Of a stretch of 8,403 nucleotides of DNA, positions 6,869 to 8,403 are shown one piece after another. The stretch is from Candidatus Profundicultor aquiphilus (GTDB lineage: Bacteria; Atribacterota; Atribacteria; Atribacterales; Caldatribacteriaceae): the NCBI GenBank assembly GCA_013314795.1, contig JABUEZ010000081.1, positions 1-8,403 of the forward strand. Direction: 5' to 3'. Under the pieces are notes generated by a model. It was not told the DNA's origin, searched no databases, and worked only from the letters and a program-made list of their open reading frames with translations. Numbering within the stretch: the stretch's first letter is position 1; each line of letters opens with the position of its first letter. Position numbers and translations under genes: made by a program.

Positions 6869-6875
6869 GTTACAA

Positions 6876-6883
6876 CCCTCCTC
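6876..6883 (-). promoter_or_regulatory. Ribosome binding site of the gamma-alpha oxidoreductase gene
   Basis: On the minus strand GAGGAGGG lies seven bases before the ATG at 6868, in the 22-base gap after the mscS stop. The gap holds no terminator and is too short for a full promoter of its own, which supports one transcript with carB and mscS unless a promoter lies inside mscS. Confidence 0.75.
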
Positions 6884-6890
6884 TTTAATT

Positions 6891-7703
6891 TTATATCTCC
6901 TTCACGTAGATCGTTTGCTTCTGATACGGAATTTCAATACCTTCGGCATCGAATGCTTTTTTCAAGAGATACCGCAGCTCTCTTTCCACGTTCCAGTGTT
7001 CCTTTGGGCGAACCTTGAGAGAAACCCGGACCACCACACCGGAAGATCCAAGCTGAATAACACGATGGACAAGCGGTGGTTCAAGCGCAACTTCGGGATG
7101 TTCCTGGTAATATTCTCCAGCCACCCGCTTTATCACTTCAACCACCCGATCTACATCCGCTTCATAGGCCACACTCATATCCACAATAGCCCGGGTAAAC
7201 CCGCGGTTATAATTGGCAATTCTTCCAATTTCCCCGTTGGGAATGGTCACAAGAGCTCCGGAAAAAAGGCGGATACGGACAACCCGCAAGGTCATTTCTT
7301 CAACCGTCCCTGTCACGTCCCCAATCTCAACCACATCACCCACCGAAAGCGTATCCTCAAAGAGGAGAAACATTCCCGTAACAATATCCCTGACCAGGGT
7401 CTGCGCTCCAAAACCAACCGCAATACCCACCACTCCCGCTCCAGCCAAAAGAGCCCTCGCATCAACTCCCAGTTCTCGCAGAATCAGAACGATGGCAAAA
7501 AAGGCCACCACGTATTTGGCAAGACTTTGCAAAAGAGGTAAAATGGTCTCGACTCGCCGGCGGGAATCTCTACCAGTGGGAATGAACCTGCGTACCAGTA
7601 ACCCTCGGAAAATCCTCCCACTCAAAAGGACAGTAAAACACGCACCACCAATAATGACGAGGATGCGTATTCCCTTCTCCAGCCACCCAACAAAAGAAAT
7701 CAT
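6891..7703 (-). CDS. Small-conductance mechanosensitive channel, MscS family
   Basis: This 270-residue inner-membrane channel should open under membrane tension and release small solutes during osmotic downshock. Helices are seen at about residues 11-28 and 58-77, then the pore helix TM3 at about 83-115, rich in Gly and Ala (LLAGAGVVGIAVGFGAQTL) and continuing into VRDIVTGMFLLFED, the family signature. The beta domain follows (VGDVVEIGDVTGTVEEMTLR, then TIPNG at 153-157), and then the alpha/beta C-terminal domain. The protein ends in GIEIPYQKQTIYV, the usual end of these channels. Its ATG overlaps the carB stop in ATGA, and no good ribosome binding site is visible upstream (CCTTCCAGCTTTCTCCCTC), so translation probably depends on coupling with carB. 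It has three membrane helices and a typical length for simple MscS-type channels. The oxidoreductase gene starts 22 bases after its stop. Confidence 0.92.
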   Translation of the reverse strand: MISFVGWLEKGIRILVIIGGACFTVLLSGRIFRGLLVRRFIPTGRDSRRRVETILPLLQSLAKYVVAFFAIVLILRELGVDARALLAGAGVVGIAVGFGAQTLVRDIVTGMFLLFEDTLSVGDVVEIGDVTGTVEEMTLRVVRIRLFSGALVTIPNGEIGRIANYNRGFTRAIVDMSVAYEADVDRVVEVIKRVAGEYYQEHPEVALEPPLVHRVIQLGSSGVVVRVSLKVRPKEHWNVERELRYLLKKAFDAEGIEIPYQKQTIYVKEI

Positions 7704-8403
7704 GAGGGAGAAAGCTGGAAGGAAATTCCCTGGAGTAACCGAGTCTCACGATGATAATCTTGAATTGCTTTGATGGTCATGGAGCCGTTTTTCAGACGTT
7801 CAATCGCATATACCGTGGCTTCTGCTCCCGCCAGGGTAGTAACACAGGGAACGTCCCGCACGATGGCCTCTTTTCGAATCATACTGCTTTCAGCCTGAGC
7901 TCGCCCCCCAGAAGGAGTATTGATGATGAGATGAATTTCCCGATTCTTGATCATATCCACCACATTGGGGCGACCTTCTCCAACCTTGTTCACCACTTCC
8001 ACCGGAATACCATTATTTCCCAGCACTTTGGCCGTCCCCCTGGTAGCAACAATGCGAAAGCCCAGGTCCCAGAGTTTTTTAGCCAGAAAAATGACTCCTC
8101 GTTTGTCCCGGTTTTTGACACTGATAAAGACTGTTCCTTCAAGGGGTAAATAGGACTGCGCTGCAATCTGAGACTTGGCAAAAGCCATGCCAAAGTCACC
8201 GTCAATACCCATGACTTCGCCGGTAGAGCGCATCTCCGGTCCAAGCACCGGATCCACCCCCGGAAAACGACGGAAGGGGAACACCGATTCCTTCACCGCA
8301 AAGTACTTGATATCAACTTCCTTGGTCAAACCGATTTCCTTTAGCTTCCGCCCCACCATCACCTGAGAAGCAAGGCGTGCAAAAGGAATACCGGTCGCTT
8401 TAC
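7700..8403 (-). CDS. carB: Carbamoyl-phosphate synthase large subunit, C-terminal part (partial, runs off right edge)
   Basis: The window shows the last 233 residues or so of an enzyme of about 1070 residues that makes carbamoyl phosphate from bicarbonate, ATP and glutamine-derived ammonia for pyrimidine and arginine synthesis. The frame is open to the right edge. It begins KATGIPFARLASQ, so an apparent GTG start at 8362 is internal and not real. The end of the second ATP-grasp unit is clear: VKESVFPFRRFPGVDPVLGPEMRSTGEVMGI with its trailing helix. The MGS-like allosteric domain then starts near GTVFISVKNRDKRG and includes FRIVATRGTAKVL and LIINTPSGG, the signature where effectors such as UMP or ornithine bind in characterised enzymes. 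The C-terminus after YHRETRLLQ is short. The stop overlaps the start of the mscS gene in ATGA. carA and the remaining carB would lie to the right. Confidence 0.95.
   Translation of the reverse strand, partial: KATGIPFARLASQVMVGRKLKEIGLTKEVDIKYFAVKESVFPFRRFPGVDPVLGPEMRSTGEVMGIDGDFGMAFAKSQIAAQSYLPLEGTVFISVKNRDKRGVIFLAKKLWDLGFRIVATRGTAKVLGNNGIPVEVVNKVGEGRPNVVDMIKNREIHLIINTPSGGRAQAESSMIRKEAIVRDVPCVTTLAGAEATVYAIERLKNGSMTIKAIQDYHRETRLLQGISFQLSPS

Noticed and set aside
6867..7541. 224-residue plus-strand open frame opposite the mscS gene
   Set aside because: It is antisense to a well-supported MscS channel, its composition is rich in His, Asn, Arg and Ser, and it contains no recognisable domain.
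7213..7773. 186-residue plus-strand open frame over mscS and the end of carB
   Set aside because: Its Thr/Arg/Ser/Pro-rich, low-complexity translation is typical of an antisense shadow of the real genes.
1..8403. CRISPR arrays, tRNA or rRNA genes, insertion sequences and phage genes
   Set aside because: I saw no regularly spaced repeats, RNA gene signatures, transposase-like proteins or terminal inverted repeats. The window is nearly all housekeeping or transport genes.

Overview
The window is an ordinary bacterial chromosomal segment of about 50% GC, densely coded. Strong AGGAGG-type ribosome binding sites, a carbohydrate ABC importer and a two-subunit 2-oxoacid:ferredoxin oxidoreductase suggest an anaerobic, fermentative bacterium that uses ferredoxin. 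The protein style resembles deep-branching, often thermophilic anaerobes such as Atribacterota, Thermotogota or Dictyoglomota. That placement is an impression and was not tested.

Layout: (1) Positions 1-330, minus strand, hold the start of a gene that runs off the left edge and encodes a coiled-coil protein with the beginning of a zinc ribbon. (2) Positions 331-470 are a divergent intergenic region with a good sigma-70-type promoter facing right and a small AT-rich inverted repeat. (3) Positions 471-3776, plus strand, are a carbohydrate ABC uptake operon: a secreted solute-binding protein, a strong hairpin/T-tract terminator or attenuator, then two MalF/MalG-type permeases. No ATPase gene is present. 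(4) Positions 3836-4285, plus strand, are a UspA-family protein followed by a strong intrinsic terminator. (5) Positions 4330-8403, minus strand, are a tightly packed convergent cluster. In transcription order it holds the 3' end of carB, an MscS-type mechanosensitive channel (4-base ATGA overlap with carB), a fused gamma-alpha 2-oxoacid:ferredoxin oxidoreductase subunit (22-base gap), and its TPP-binding beta subunit (17-base overlap).

How the parts work together: the importer would bring in a sugar or oligosaccharide, probably energised by an ATPase encoded elsewhere. The KorAB-type enzyme would oxidatively decarboxylate a 2-oxoacid to acyl-CoA while reducing ferredoxin. carB (pyrimidine and arginine precursor synthesis) and mscS (osmotic safety valve) have no obvious functional link to the oxidoreductase beyond a shared transcript.

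I found no clear previously undescribed system. The point most worth a second look is the oxidoreductase beta subunit. It keeps three of the four cysteines expected to hold the [4Fe-4S] cluster but has glutamine where the third is expected.
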